A DNA stretch of 64,000 nt from Peribacillus frigoritolerans_B (GTDB taxonomy: Bacteria > Bacillota > Bacilli > Bacillales > DSM-1321). The translations under genes were made by a program, and so were the position numbers. Below are positions 16,795 through 25,860 of the stretch, in pieces. Each line of letters starts with the position of its first letter. Within the stretch, counting starts at the first letter, position 1. The notes beneath the pieces are model-generated. The model had not been told where the DNA came from. It saw nothing but the letters and a program-made list of their open reading frames with translations, and did no database searches. The stretch is from NCBI RefSeq assembly GCF_044762665.1, contig NZ_JBIWES010000001.1, forward strand, positions 434,001-498,000, written 5' to 3'.

Positions 16795-18120
16795 TTATAA
16801 AGCCACAGCCTTTATTAGCAGGTCCGCAATATGCACCGCTTTTGTACATTCCCCCACGTTTTCCCTCTCGATCCCCAATTGCATTTGCAACAGACAGCCA
16901 GGGTTTGCCGTGACAACAATATCGGCCTGTGTCGATTTCGTGTGCTGCATTTTAGAGTCAAGAATATTCATGGACATCTTTGATTCAACAATATTATAAA
17001 TCCCAGCTGAGCCGCAGCATCGATCGGCATCCCTCATTTCCCTGAAATCGATTCCTTCTATCGATTGTAGGAGAATTCGCGGAGCCGAGGAGGTGTTCAT
17101 CACATTCCGTAAGTGACAGGAATCCTGGAAAGTTACGGATTGAGCTGGCAGTTTAAGGCGAACTTTTTCCTGAAAACGCAAATCGACAAGAATCTGGCTG
17201 ATATCTTTCAATTTATTTTTAAATGCGGTTGCACGGTCGTGCCATTCCGGTTCATCTTGGAGCAGATGGTCATAATCTATGAGAAAAGCACCACAGCCGC
17301 CTGCATTCGTAATAATATAATCAACTTCCCCAGCTTCAAAGGCTTCAATATTACGCTTGGCCAGTTGTTTTGCACCTGCTTTTTCCCCACTGTGCCCATG
17401 CAGCGCCCCGCAACATGCCTGGGATTTTGGAATCACGATTTCACATCCGGCCAGCTGTAGCAGCTTTAGTGTGGCCTTGTTCGTTTCCAAAAACATCGTA
17501 TCCATCAAGCATCCGGAAAAGAAAGCCACCTTTTTGAGCGGTGTTCCGATTGCAGGCAGCTCGGTTGGCCTATTTTTCATTTCTGATTTTTTCGGGACTT
17601 TCGGCAGCACTCTTTCCATGGTTGCCAAATTATCCGGAAGCATATTGAGGACTCCCGTTTTCCGGGCCACATATTGCAGGCCAGATCTCTGATAGAAGCC
17701 AAGCAAACTTGTCATGGCCTGCATTCGCTCCTGGTGCGGGAATAATCCACTAAAAACGGCCTTGCGAATCGTTTTTACAGGGAAGCTATGTTTTTTATTC
17801 TGCTGGATGATATCCCTTGCTTCTTCAAGAAGATGTCCATATTTCACACCTGAAGGACACACAGGCTCACAAGCCCTGCAGCCGAGGCAAAGACTCAACG
17901 AACGTTCTACATCCTCATCGGGCTCAATCACACCTTCCGCCACCGCTTTCATAAGTGCAATCCGGCCCCTTGGTGAATGGGATTCCTTCAGCCCCGATTC
18001 TATGTATGTCGGGCAGTGGGGTAAGCAAAAGCCGCAGCGCATACAATTCAACAATTCATCTTCATTCATTCTTTCCGCGAATTGAATGGCAATGGTTTCC
18101 CTTTCCTGAACTGTGGTCAT
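16795..18120 (-). CDS. glcF: Glycolate oxidase iron-sulfur subunit
   Basis: 441 residues. Two [4Fe-4S] ferredoxin motifs: CMRCGFCLPHCPTY (Cys26, 29, 32, 36) and CLGCRACEPVCPSG (Cys78, 81, 84, 88). Two CCG domains follow: GCLMDTMFLET with SQACCGALHGHSG, then DSCHLRNVMN with DRCCGSAGIYN, which in this family bind further Fe-S cofactors. It is expected to pass electrons from the GlcD flavoprotein to the quinone pool. The start ATG overlaps the glcD stop by 4 bases, indicating translational coupling. B. subtilis has the same pair as ysfC-ysfD. Confidence 0.92.
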   Translation of the reverse strand: MTTVQERETIAIQFAERMNEDELLNCMRCGFCLPHCPTYIESGLKESHSPRGRIALMKAVAEGVIEPDEDVERSLSLCLGCRACEPVCPSGVKYGHLLEEARDIIQQNKKHSFPVKTIRKAVFSGLFPHQERMQAMTSLLGFYQRSGLQYVARKTGVLNMLPDNLATMERVLPKVPKKSEMKNRPTELPAIGTPLKKVAFFSGCLMDTMFLETNKATLKLLQLAGCEIVIPKSQACCGALHGHSGEKAGAKQLAKRNIEAFEAGEVDYIITNAGGCGAFLIDYDHLLQDEPEWHDRATAFKNKLKDISQILVDLRFQEKVRLKLPAQSVTFQDSCHLRNVMNTSSAPRILLQSIEGIDFREMRDADRCCGSAGIYNIVESKMSMNILDSKMQHTKSTQADIVVTANPGCLLQMQLGIERENVGECTKAVHIADLLIKAVAL

Positions 18121-19529
18121 GTAGAAACCACCACCCTTTTTCTCGTTTCCTTGGCAAATACCTTGCCGGGATTCATGATGTTATTGGGATCGAAAGCTTG
18201 TTTAATCGCCCTCATGGCATCAATCCCTTCTTTCTTCAGCTTCCATTCAAGATACGGAGCCTTCATCGCTCCTACACCATGTTCACCGGTAATCGTCCCG
18301 CCAAGGTCGATAGCCGCGGCAAAAATGTCAGCAAAAGCGAGCTCCACCCTCTCCATTTCCTCATGATCACGAGCGTCGGTAATGCAAGTTGGATGCAAGT
18401 TCCCATCCCCAGCATGACCGAAAGTGCAAATGTCCACGTTATGTTTGTCAGCGATCTCATTAATCGTTTTAACCATTTTGGCAATTTCCGATCTTGGAAC
18501 GGTGGCATCTTCCAAGATGGTCGTCGGCTTGAGCCGTGCCAATGCGGAAAGTGCTGTCCGTCTTGCCGTTTTCAAGGCGACAGCGTCAGATTCCGTTTCG
18601 GCAATTTCCACGGAAACCGCCTTTTCCTCTAGACAGATATCGGCCATTCTTTTCATATCACGTTCCACCACTTCAGGCGGGCCATCCTGTTCAATCAGCA
18701 GGACGGCTTCCACATTGGTAGGCAAACCGATTTTCGCGAAGTCTTCAACAACGATCAATGTGGGCCGATCCAGAAATTCCAATGTAACAGGAATGATCTT
18801 ATTTGAAATGATCTTGGCCACTGACTGGGCTGCAGCATCCAGATCTTGATATAAGGCAAGCATCGTCTTAGTCGTTTCCGGCATTGGGATCAGCTTTAAG
18901 GTCGCTTCCGTAACGATGCCCAAAGTCCCTTCCGATCCTACAAAAAGTTTCGTTAAATCATATCCAGCTACATCTTTGGCAAGCTTGCCCCCAGTTCGAA
19001 TGATGTCCCCATTCGGAAGGACCACTTCAAGCCCGATGACATAATCACGGGTGACTCCATACTTTAACCCTCTCAGTCCGCCGGAGTTCTCATTAATGTT
19101 GCCGCCAATCGTGGAGATTTTCATCGAACTTGGATCCGGCGGATAAAACAATCCCTTCTCTTCAACTGCGGAAATCAAGTCCAATGTGACGAACCCAGGC
19201 TGTACGGTCGCCGTTAAGTTCTCTTCATCTATTTCAAGTAATGAATTCATTCGATTGAATAAAAGGACAAGCCCCCCCTCTGTCGGGCAGGTGCCTCCGC
19301 TTAAATTCGTACCAGACCCGCGGGGAACGATCGGAACATTGTATTCGTTGCAAACTTTGACGATGGCTGCGACTTCGGCTGTGCAGCCCGGCTTAATGAC
19401 AGCATCCGGCATGGCTTGAAACCCTGGCGTTGCATCATATGAATGGACTAGACATTCCACTTTCGAGTCATCGTAATTCTCCTGACCGACTATGGTAAGA
19501 AGTAGCTGCTTAACCTGCTTTGTTAACAT
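18117..19529 (-). CDS. glcD: Glycolate oxidase FAD-binding subunit (FAD-linked 2-hydroxyacid oxidase)
   Basis: 470 residues from the ATG at 19527-19529 (MLTKQVKQLLLTIV), which follows GAGGAGG by 6 bases; the frame open to 19601 has no ribosome site. A PCMH-type FAD-binding domain is at about 40-220 (PRGSGTNLSGGTCP, GGNINENSGGLRGLKYG), and a FAD-oxidase C domain follows with GHAGDGNLHP and GEHGVGAMKAPYL near the C-terminus. It should oxidise glycolate or a related 2-hydroxyacid such as D-lactate; sequence alone does not fix the substrate. It is in one operon with glcF, after the CdaR-type regulator gene. Confidence 0.92.
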   Translation of the reverse strand: MLTKQVKQLLLTIVGQENYDDSKVECLVHSYDATPGFQAMPDAVIKPGCTAEVAAIVKVCNEYNVPIVPRGSGTNLSGGTCPTEGGLVLLFNRMNSLLEIDEENLTATVQPGFVTLDLISAVEEKGLFYPPDPSSMKISTIGGNINENSGGLRGLKYGVTRDYVIGLEVVLPNGDIIRTGGKLAKDVAGYDLTKLFVGSEGTLGIVTEATLKLIPMPETTKTMLALYQDLDAAAQSVAKIISNKIIPVTLEFLDRPTLIVVEDFAKIGLPTNVEAVLLIEQDGPPEVVERDMKRMADICLEEKAVSVEIAETESDAVALKTARRTALSALARLKPTTILEDATVPRSEIAKMVKTINEIADKHNVDICTFGHAGDGNLHPTCITDARDHEEMERVELAFADIFAAAIDLGGTITGEHGVGAMKAPYLEWKLKKEGIDAMRAIKQAFDPNNIMNPGKVFAKETRKRVVVST

Positions 19530-19607
19530 GTACATCCTCCTCAAATAAACATAGGAAATTCGAGATTTTTTTATATGATGTAAGTATAAGAAAAAAAACA
19601 CTCAGCC

Positions 19608-19629
19608 TTCTATGTATGAACATATAGAA
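19608..19629. promoter_or_regulatory. Candidate operator in the cdaR-glcD gap
   Basis: TTCTATGTATGAACATATAGAA is an imperfect inverted repeat (TTCTAT ... ATAGAA) located about 80-100 bp upstream of glcD, where an activator site would be expected. Assignment to the adjacent CdaR-type protein is inference. Confidence 0.35.
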
Positions 19630-19648
19630 TTTAGAGCTTTTCATAGAA

Positions 19649-20761
19649 TTAATTTGTATGTTTATCCAATACACATACTGCTAGATACATAGTGACTAAA
19701 TCGGCTAGCTTCCGAGGATTCAGCCGGGTCAAATCTTCTATGCGCTTGAGCCTGTAATGGAGGGTATTGATATAGATATGCAGGGCTCTAGCGGTCTCCT
19801 TTAAAGATAGATCACATGCAAAATACATGGAAAGGGTTTTAAGCAGATCCTCATTAGGAAGCAACTCCTGAATCGTCCGGGATAAATATTCCTGTCTTGT
19901 TTCAGCGGTAACTTCATCAAGCAGGACCTCAAGTTTCAAGTCCTCGTCAAATATGATCCCCGATGAAGGAAACGCGATTTTCAAGGAACGTTCCGCTTTA
20001 AAAAACGCGAACCTGAAAGCGGCTCCTGATGCACGCGAACTAACTCCTGCACACACTTTATAACCCGAGCTCTCTTCCAGTCTTTTTTGCAGTTTACTTA
20101 ATTTCTTTAATTGCTGGATTTTTGAACCGAAGAAATCGGCCATTGAAAGAATGACGAATTGGTTCCTCCCCCAACGTACTGCGATGTCATTGGGATGCTG
20201 CTGTCTTATGAATATCTGAAGCGTTTTCCACACATTAGGTTCAATGATCTCCTCAGTCTTAAATTCACCAAGGGTGATGATCCGGTCTGCATGAACATCG
20301 ACCCCAAGCAACTTGGCCTTCTGAAGGAAGAGATCATTGAACGTCTTCAGCTGATGCCATTCAAACACAAAGAATTCCATTAGACGTGATTGGGATTCTG
20401 CTTGTTCGATATGATAGCTTTCCTGAATGAACATCTCCGTCATTTTTTTAAAAAGTTCCGCATAGGGAGAAACATGTTTGGGGTCGCCCGTAATTCCAAT
20501 GACACAAACGGCTTCCTGATTGAAGAAAATGGGCAGGTTTATCCCTGCCTTCACTCCTTTCCAACTTCGTTCATCCTGTTTATTGATGATCAATTTCTCA
20601 CGATTGTTGAAAGCGTGAATGGCCCCTTCATGAAAAGATCCAATACGGCTGCCATCGGTGCTGGCGATAATCGTGCCAGCATGGTCAATAATGATGATCT
20701 CCTCATCAATCAGTTTTCGAACCTCATGCACCAATTTTCCTGCCACAGCTGCCAATTGCAT
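19649..20761 (-). CDS. CdaR family transcriptional regulator of glcDF (YsfB-like)
   Basis: 370 residues. The N-terminal sugar-diacid recognition domain covers about 1-135 (VRKLIDEEIIIIDHAGTIIA, INLPIFFNQEAVCVIGITGD). A central GGDEF-like/CdaR domain follows, and a C-terminal PucR-type helix-turn-helix at about 310-365 (LSLKETARALHIYINTLHYR). CdaR proteins activate genes for diacids, glycerate or glycolate use; here the target is most likely glcDF, 120 bp downstream. AAGGAGG precedes the ATG by 7 bases. The B. subtilis equivalent, ysfB, precedes ysfCD in the same way. Confidence 0.85.
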   Translation of the reverse strand: MQLAAVAGKLVHEVRKLIDEEIIIIDHAGTIIASTDGSRIGSFHEGAIHAFNNREKLIINKQDERSWKGVKAGINLPIFFNQEAVCVIGITGDPKHVSPYAELFKKMTEMFIQESYHIEQAESQSRLMEFFVFEWHQLKTFNDLFLQKAKLLGVDVHADRIITLGEFKTEEIIEPNVWKTLQIFIRQQHPNDIAVRWGRNQFVILSMADFFGSKIQQLKKLSKLQKRLEESSGYKVCAGVSSRASGAAFRFAFFKAERSLKIAFPSSGIIFDEDLKLEVLLDEVTAETRQEYLSRTIQELLPNEDLLKTLSMYFACDLSLKETARALHIYINTLHYRLKRIEDLTRLNPRKLADLVTMYLAVCVLDKHTN

Positions 20762-20834
20762 TAAATGTCCTCCTTTTTTGAATCGACTTAAAAATATTTC
20801 AAGGCTCCCCTATGAAAAGGGAGCCTCATTCTAA

Positions 20835-22523
20835 TTATGGAATCATCCAGGAAAGGACGCCATTTTGCAAGAAGGTAATCACACAAACAAGCAGCAATAA
20901 AAATAAGCTATGTTTGAGCGTGAATCTCAATAATTCCGATTCCCTGCCCGCCAATCCAACGGCAGCACAGGCAATCGCTATCGATTGGGGGGAAATCATC
21001 TTTCCGGTGACTCCTCCGGAAGAGTTCGCCGCCAGTGCCAGGACCGGTTCCATCCCCACTTTAAGCGCAGTCACTTTCTGCAGACTGCCAAATAAGAGGT
21101 TGGCTGATGTATCCGATCCGGTAATGAACACACCCAGCCAGCCGAGAACCGGTGCAAAGAACGGAAATAAATCACCCGATTTTGCCAGGGTCATCCCTAA
21201 TGTTGTCGACATGCCTGAAGCATTCGTCACATAAGCAAAAGCGACCACGGTAGAAATCATCAAGATTGGTTTGGCCAACTCTTTCATCGCTTCAACAAAG
21301 GTGCCATAAAAGTCTTTTGCAGACATGTGTGCGATGAACTTCGTTACGATGGCGGCCAGTAAAATGGCCGTCCCGGCTGCTCCGAGCAGTTCTACTTTAT
21401 AGAAAGCTGCAATCGGCAATCCGTTACTTCCGATTATCTCATTATGCAGACCTGGCACTTGGATTTGGAAGGTTAATAGTTTCCCGATTTCATTGATTCC
21501 GCCAAGCAGCACATTGTTGCCTTCATAATGTCCGGATAGTGCCGGCTTTATTGGGTTCATCCCCCATATTGTTATGAAAAGCGTTAACAGAAGGAATGGT
21601 GACCAAGCATGGAATATCTGCCATTTCGTGTATTTCGTTTCCGCTTCGGCCGTATATAATGGTTCGACAGCAGCTGCCGTTTCCTCTGATGCAAAGCGAA
21701 AGATCGTTTTAGGTTTCCAGAATTTAAGAAAAATCGCCAATGCAAACAGTGACACTAACGCGGAAAGGATGTCCGGTAATTCGGGCCCAAGAAAATTCGA
21801 ACTTAAGTACTGTGTGATGGCAAAGGAAAATCCGGAAACCAAAATTGCCGGCAAGACTTCAATCGACCTTTTCCACCCTGTCATGATTAAAATGAGATAA
21901 AGCGGAATGAGAGCCGAAAGGAATGGCAATTGGCGGCCGACCATTTTGGAAATCTCCATGGCGGCTATGCCAGTAGGGCCTTCCATGGCGATGATCGGTA
22001 TTCCAACCGCCCCGAATGCTACCGGAGCGGTATTCGCGATCAAGCAAATCCCGGCTGCATACAGCGGGTTAAATCCGAGACCGACCAATAGCGCGGCTGA
22101 AATGGCGACCGGTGCTCCAAATCCCGCGGCACCTTCTAAAAAGGCCCCGAAAGAAAATGCCACCAATAATGCCTGGAGGCGGCGGTCTTCCGTAAGCGAA
22201 AGCACCGAAGAACGAATGATATTGAATTGTCCGCTTTTAACAGTCATTTTGTACAAAAATACGGAAGTGATGATTATCCATCCGATTGGGAGCAGCCCAT
22301 ATACGGCTCCTTGTGAAGCGGACATCACAGCTTTTCCTGCAGGCATTCCATATATCAATACAGCCACTGCAAGAGCTACAAGCAGCGTGGTTACACCTGC
22401 AATGTAACCTTTCATACGTTTGATGGTAAGCGCCCAGAAAAAGTAAAGAATTGGAATGAGTGCAGCAAGAGATGATAAAACTAAATTATCGGTGATCGGC
22501 GTAAAGTTTTGTGTCCATGTCAT
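20835..22523 (-). CDS. lutP: L-lactate permease (LctP/LutP family)
   Basis: 562 residues with 12 or more membrane helices across the whole length. Family features include the segment FGAFLEGAAGFGAPVAISAA near residue 128 and GVFITGSDTSANLLFGSLQ near residue 455. It imports L-lactate, and relatives also take glycolate, by proton symport. It is transcribed away from lutR; the shared 253-bp gap carries an exact LutR operator. It is also adjacent to the glc genes, so it could supply both oxidase systems. The glycolate permease GlcA is an alternative name. Confidence 0.9.
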   Translation of the reverse strand: MTWTQNFTPITDNLVLSSLAALIPILYFFWALTIKRMKGYIAGVTTLLVALAVAVLIYGMPAGKAVMSASQGAVYGLLPIGWIIITSVFLYKMTVKSGQFNIIRSSVLSLTEDRRLQALLVAFSFGAFLEGAAGFGAPVAISAALLVGLGFNPLYAAGICLIANTAPVAFGAVGIPIIAMEGPTGIAAMEISKMVGRQLPFLSALIPLYLILIMTGWKRSIEVLPAILVSGFSFAITQYLSSNFLGPELPDILSALVSLFALAIFLKFWKPKTIFRFASEETAAAVEPLYTAEAETKYTKWQIFHAWSPFLLLTLFITIWGMNPIKPALSGHYEGNNVLLGGINEIGKLLTFQIQVPGLHNEIIGSNGLPIAAFYKVELLGAAGTAILLAAIVTKFIAHMSAKDFYGTFVEAMKELAKPILMISTVVAFAYVTNASGMSTTLGMTLAKSGDLFPFFAPVLGWLGVFITGSDTSANLLFGSLQKVTALKVGMEPVLALAANSSGGVTGKMISPQSIAIACAAVGLAGRESELLRFTLKHSLFLLLLVCVITFLQNGVLSWMIP

Positions 22524-22609
22524 TCATTTCGACTCCATTTTCTATAAATTTTTTAAAAAATCAGAAATCAACCGCTAATTGAAACCCCTTACATATTCAA
22601 ATATTCAAA

Positions 22610-22622
22610 GTCATCAGATGAC
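22610..22622. promoter_or_regulatory. LutR operator in the lutP-lutR intergenic region
   Basis: GTCATCAGATGAC is a perfect palindrome containing TCATC-N-GATGA, the inverted repeat I recall for B. subtilis LutR. A second palindrome, ATGAGTACTCAT, lies 3 bp further on at 22626-22637. It is about 90 bp upstream of lutP. Confidence 0.8.
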
Positions 22623-22776
22623 TTGATGAGTACTCATTAAAATTAAATGATTGAAAATATAAAATCAAGATTTTTTTTATTTTTTGTTGATTTTTCACCC
22701 TTCTGGAAGTGTCAAAGATCATTTGTGTTATATAATATTAACCAGAGAAACTCATAGAAAATAGAGGTGCTACTAC

Positions 22777-23508
22777 TTGGTATATAAAAAAATAAAGCCG
22801 AAAAAAATTTATGAAGAAGTCAGCGATGAACTTTATGAAATGATTCGGTCAGGCAGCCTGAAACCAGGTGAACAATTGGATTCCATTCAGCAGCTTGCGG
22901 AAAATTTCCAAGTCGGGCGCCCGGCCATCCGCGAAGCATTAAGTGCATTGAGTTCAATGGGTCTTATTGAAATAAAACAAGGTGAAGGAACATTCGTCAA
23001 AACCTTCGACCCCACCATCATGAACCACCCCTTGTCTGCCGCCCTTTTGATGGATCAAGACAATATCAAACATTTACTGGAAGTTCGGAAAATCCTTGAG
23101 TCCGGTACGGCAGAAGTGGCAGCGAAGAAGAGAACGGAAGATAACCTTATCGAACTCAAGGACAGGCTCTTTGATATGGAAAAGGTATCAGATGATGAAG
23201 AGCTCAGTGATAAAGCGGATATCGCCTTCCATGTTGCCGTGGCAAACGCATCACAAAATGAGCTGCTGATTACATTGATGAATCACGTTTCGGAATTAAT
23301 GACGGAAAAGATGCGTGATATCCGCCGGATTGCGCTTTATTCCGAAGAGATGACACTTAAGCAGCTTTACCAGCAGCATGTCAGGATATATGATGCAATT
23401 GTGGCACAGGATGAAGACGGAGCCCGCAGTGCCATGCTATTTCACCTTCAGAGCGTCGAGGAATCACTGGACCGGGTCATCCAAAAGAATCAGCAAAAGA
23501 ATAATTGA
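22777..23508 (+). CDS. lutR: GntR/FadR family regulator of lactate utilisation
   Basis: 243 residues. An N-terminal winged helix of the GntR type is at about 8-72 (YEMIRSGSLKPGEQLDSIQQ, GRPAIREALSALSSMGLIEI), followed by an FCD ligand-binding domain (about 95-225). The start is a TTG at 22777-22779 with GAGGTG about 7 bases before it; no nearby ATG has a ribosome site. In B. subtilis LutR represses lutABC and lutP and is relieved by L-lactate. Here the gene lies between lutP and lutABC, and both flanking gaps carry the same 13-bp operator. Confidence 0.88.
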   Translation: MVYKKIKPKKIYEEVSDELYEMIRSGSLKPGEQLDSIQQLAENFQVGRPAIREALSALSSMGLIEIKQGEGTFVKTFDPTIMNHPLSAALLMDQDNIKHLLEVRKILESGTAEVAAKKRTEDNLIELKDRLFDMEKVSDDEELSDKADIAFHVAVANASQNELLITLMNHVSELMTEKMRDIRRIALYSEEMTLKQLYQQHVRIYDAIVAQDEDGARSAMLFHLQSVEESLDRVIQKNQQKNN

Positions 23509-23566
23509 CATTCCTTTAAATTTTAAAAATACCCTATACAAAAAAGGATTAAATTGATATATTATT

Positions 23567-23581
23567 TTGAAAACGATTACT
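23567..23581 (+). promoter_or_regulatory. cre box (CcpA site) upstream of lutABC
   Basis: TTGAAAACGATTACT matches the degenerate cre consensus WTGNAANCGNWNNCW at every position. It lies 108 bp before lutA, consistent with catabolite repression of lactate use. Confidence 0.7.
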
Positions 23582-23641
23582 TCATTTAAAAATCTTGGAA
23601 ATTGGTATATTCACTTAGCCATTTCCTTTTTCCATTTTTTA

Positions 23642-23654
23642 GTCATCAGATGAC
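23642..23654. promoter_or_regulatory. LutR operator upstream of lutA
   Basis: GTCATCAGATGAC, identical over 13 bp to the site at 22610-22622, located 35 bp before the lutA start. Confidence 0.85.
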
Positions 23655-23688
23655 CTGTTAACATATTTTTAAAAAGGAGGAGTTCAGT

Positions 23689-24405
23689 TTGAAAGTTACT
23701 CTCTTTGCAACATGTTTAGTGGATTTGTTTCAATCCAATGTCGGCAAAGCCACAGTGGAGCTACTCGAGAGATTAGGCTGTGAGATCGATTTCCCGGAGT
23801 CCCAGATATGTTGCGGACAGCCGGCATATAATAGCGGGTATACGAAGGAATCGAAGGAAGCCATGAAAAAGATGATTAAAACATTCGCGGATGCTGAATA
23901 CATCGTAACCCCTTCCGGTTCCTGTGCAGCGATGTTCAAGGAATATCCGGTTCTTTTCAAAGGCGATGCCGAATGGGAAAAGAAAGCGGCATCATTAGCG
24001 GCTAAAACATATGAATTGTCCCAATTCATCGTGGATGTCTTAAAAGTGACCGACGTCGGAGCGACCCTTAAGGGAAAGGCCACTTATCATACTTCATGCC
24101 ATATGACACGGCTGCTTAAGGTGAAGGAAGCACCTGCCATTTTATTAAGCCATGTCAGGGGACTGGAAATGACACCACTTCCGGATGCCCAAAACTGCTG
24201 CGGGTTCGGGGGGACATTTTCGGTTAAGATGGGTGACATTTCCGGGCAAATGGTCGAGGAAAAGGTATGCAATATTGAAGATACCGGGGCAGATTTTTTA
24301 ATCGGCGGGGATGCAGGATGTTTGATGAATATTGGCGGACGGATCCAAAGGAAGCGGCAACCGGTGAAAGTGCTTCACATTGCGGAAGTCCTGAATAGTA
24401 TTTAA
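23689..24405 (+). CDS. lutA: L-lactate oxidation Fe-S protein LutA
   Basis: 238 residues with two CCG domains: residues around SQICCGQPAYNSGY (about 40-53) and TSCHMTRLLKVKE with NCCGFGGTFSVK (about 140-175). LutA, LutB and LutC form the L-lactate oxidising complex of Bacilli, converting lactate to pyruvate without the classical LldD flavoprotein. The start is a TTG at 23689-23691 behind AAAGGAGGAG. It is the first gene of the lutABC operon, under LutR and probably CcpA control. Confidence 0.94.
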   Translation: MKVTLFATCLVDLFQSNVGKATVELLERLGCEIDFPESQICCGQPAYNSGYTKESKEAMKKMIKTFADAEYIVTPSGSCAAMFKEYPVLFKGDAEWEKKAASLAAKTYELSQFIVDVLKVTDVGATLKGKATYHTSCHMTRLLKVKEAPAILLSHVRGLEMTPLPDAQNCCGFGGTFSVKMGDISGQMVEEKVCNIEDTGADFLIGGDAGCLMNIGGRIQRKRQPVKVLHIAEVLNSI

Positions 24406-24429
24406 AAGAAAGCGAGGAGGGATAAACTT

Positions 24430-25860
24430 ATGGCTATGAAAACCAGCTCTGCCAAATTTAAAGACCGGGTGGATGAAGGAATACATAATGACTTTATGCG
24501 ATTGGCCGTATCCAGTGCCCAAGAACGATTACACGGACGGCGACTGACTGCCGTTGATGAATTGGGAAGCTGGGAGGATTGGCGTTCCCTTGGGGAAGAA
24601 ATCCGGCAGCATGTGCTCAGTAACCTTGATTTCTATTTGCACCAGCTTGCAGAAAACGTTTCGAAAAGGGGCGGTCATGTCTTCTTCGCTGAAACCGCTG
24701 AAGAAGCAAGCGGATACATTAAGGATGTCATTGTAAAAAAGAATGCCAAAAAGATCGTGAAATCCAAATCGATGGTCACGGAAGAGATCAATTTGAATGC
24801 AACTCTTGAGGCAGTTGGCCTCGATGTCGTTGAAACGGACCTTGGTGAATACATTTTACAAGTGGATGATCATGATCCCCCTTCCCATATCGTCGCACCT
24901 GCTCTCCATAAAAATAAAGAACAGATTAGGGACGTTTTTAAAGAAAAGCTTGCCTATACGCAAACCGAAAAACCGGAAGAACTTACCGCCCATGTGAGGG
25001 GCATTCTGCGGAAAGATTTCTTAAGCGCCGATGTGGGCATTACCGGCTGTAATTTTGCGATTGCGGAAACGGGCTCGATCGGTTTGGTGACGAATGAAGG
25101 AAATGCCGATTTGGTCACTGCCCTCCCAAAAACGCAAATCACCGTGATGGGTATGGAACGGCTTGTACCTACATTCGATGAATTCGAAGTCCTTGTCAGC
25201 TTATTGACAAGAAGCGCTGTCGGCCAAAGATTGACCAGTTACATCACCGCACTTACCGGTCCGCGTGATGAAGATGATGTAGACGGACCCGAGGAGTTTC
25301 ACCTTGTGATTGTAGATAATGGACGTTCCTCAATTTTAGGAACTGAGTTTCAATCAGTTCTTCAATGCATTCGCTGTGCTGCCTGTATAAATGTCTGCCC
25401 GGTCTATCGCCAGGTTGGCGGTCATTCATATGGTTCAATATATCCAGGACCAATCGGTGCTGTGCTTTCACCCTTACTCGGGGGATATGATGATTTCAAG
25501 GAACTGCCATATGCCTCCACTCTTTGTGCAGCATGTACAGATGCCTGTCCGGTAAAGATTCCTCTTCATGATTTATTGAGGAAGCATCGTGAAGTCATCG
25601 TAGAAAAGGAAAAAATGGCGCCGTTTTCAGAAAAGATGGCCATGAAGGCCTTCGGAATTGGTGCGGCATCACCTATGCTTTATAAGTTCGGCTCCAAAAT
25701 GGCCCCATCAGCGATGTCACCTTTTAAAACGGGGGATATCATCTCGAAAGGACCGGGACCACTCAAAACTTGGACAGAAAGCCGTGAGTTCCCTGCTCCA
25801 GGTAAAGAGAGCTTTCGGGACTGGTTCAAAAATCGGGAAAAAGGAGGGAAACCATCATGA
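24430..25860 (+). CDS. lutB: L-lactate oxidation Fe-S protein LutB
   Basis: 476 residues. The N-terminal LUD domain (about 70-295, VKSKSMVTEEINLNATLEAV, GITGCNFAIAETGSIGLVTN) precedes two [4Fe-4S] ferredoxin motifs, CIRCAACINVCPVY (about 313-326) and CAACTDACPVKIP (about 366-378), and a C-terminal DUF3390-like tail. It is the electron-transfer core of the lactate oxidase complex. It starts 24 bp after lutA behind GAGGAGGG and overlaps lutC by 4 bases. Confidence 0.95.
   Translation: MAMKTSSAKFKDRVDEGIHNDFMRLAVSSAQERLHGRRLTAVDELGSWEDWRSLGEEIRQHVLSNLDFYLHQLAENVSKRGGHVFFAETAEEASGYIKDVIVKKNAKKIVKSKSMVTEEINLNATLEAVGLDVVETDLGEYILQVDDHDPPSHIVAPALHKNKEQIRDVFKEKLAYTQTEKPEELTAHVRGILRKDFLSADVGITGCNFAIAETGSIGLVTNEGNADLVTALPKTQITVMGMERLVPTFDEFEVLVSLLTRSAVGQRLTSYITALTGPRDEDDVDGPEEFHLVIVDNGRSSILGTEFQSVLQCIRCAACINVCPVYRQVGGHSYGSIYPGPIGAVLSPLLGGYDDFKELPYASTLCAACTDACPVKIPLHDLLRKHREVIVEKEKMAPFSEKMAMKAFGIGAASPMLYKFGSKMAPSAMSPFKTGDIISKGPGPLKTWTESREFPAPGKESFRDWFKNREKGGKPS

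Noticed and set aside
22640..22776. Defined sigma-A promoter for lutR
   Set aside because: TATAAT is clear near 22730 but no -35 at 16-18 bp could be defended.
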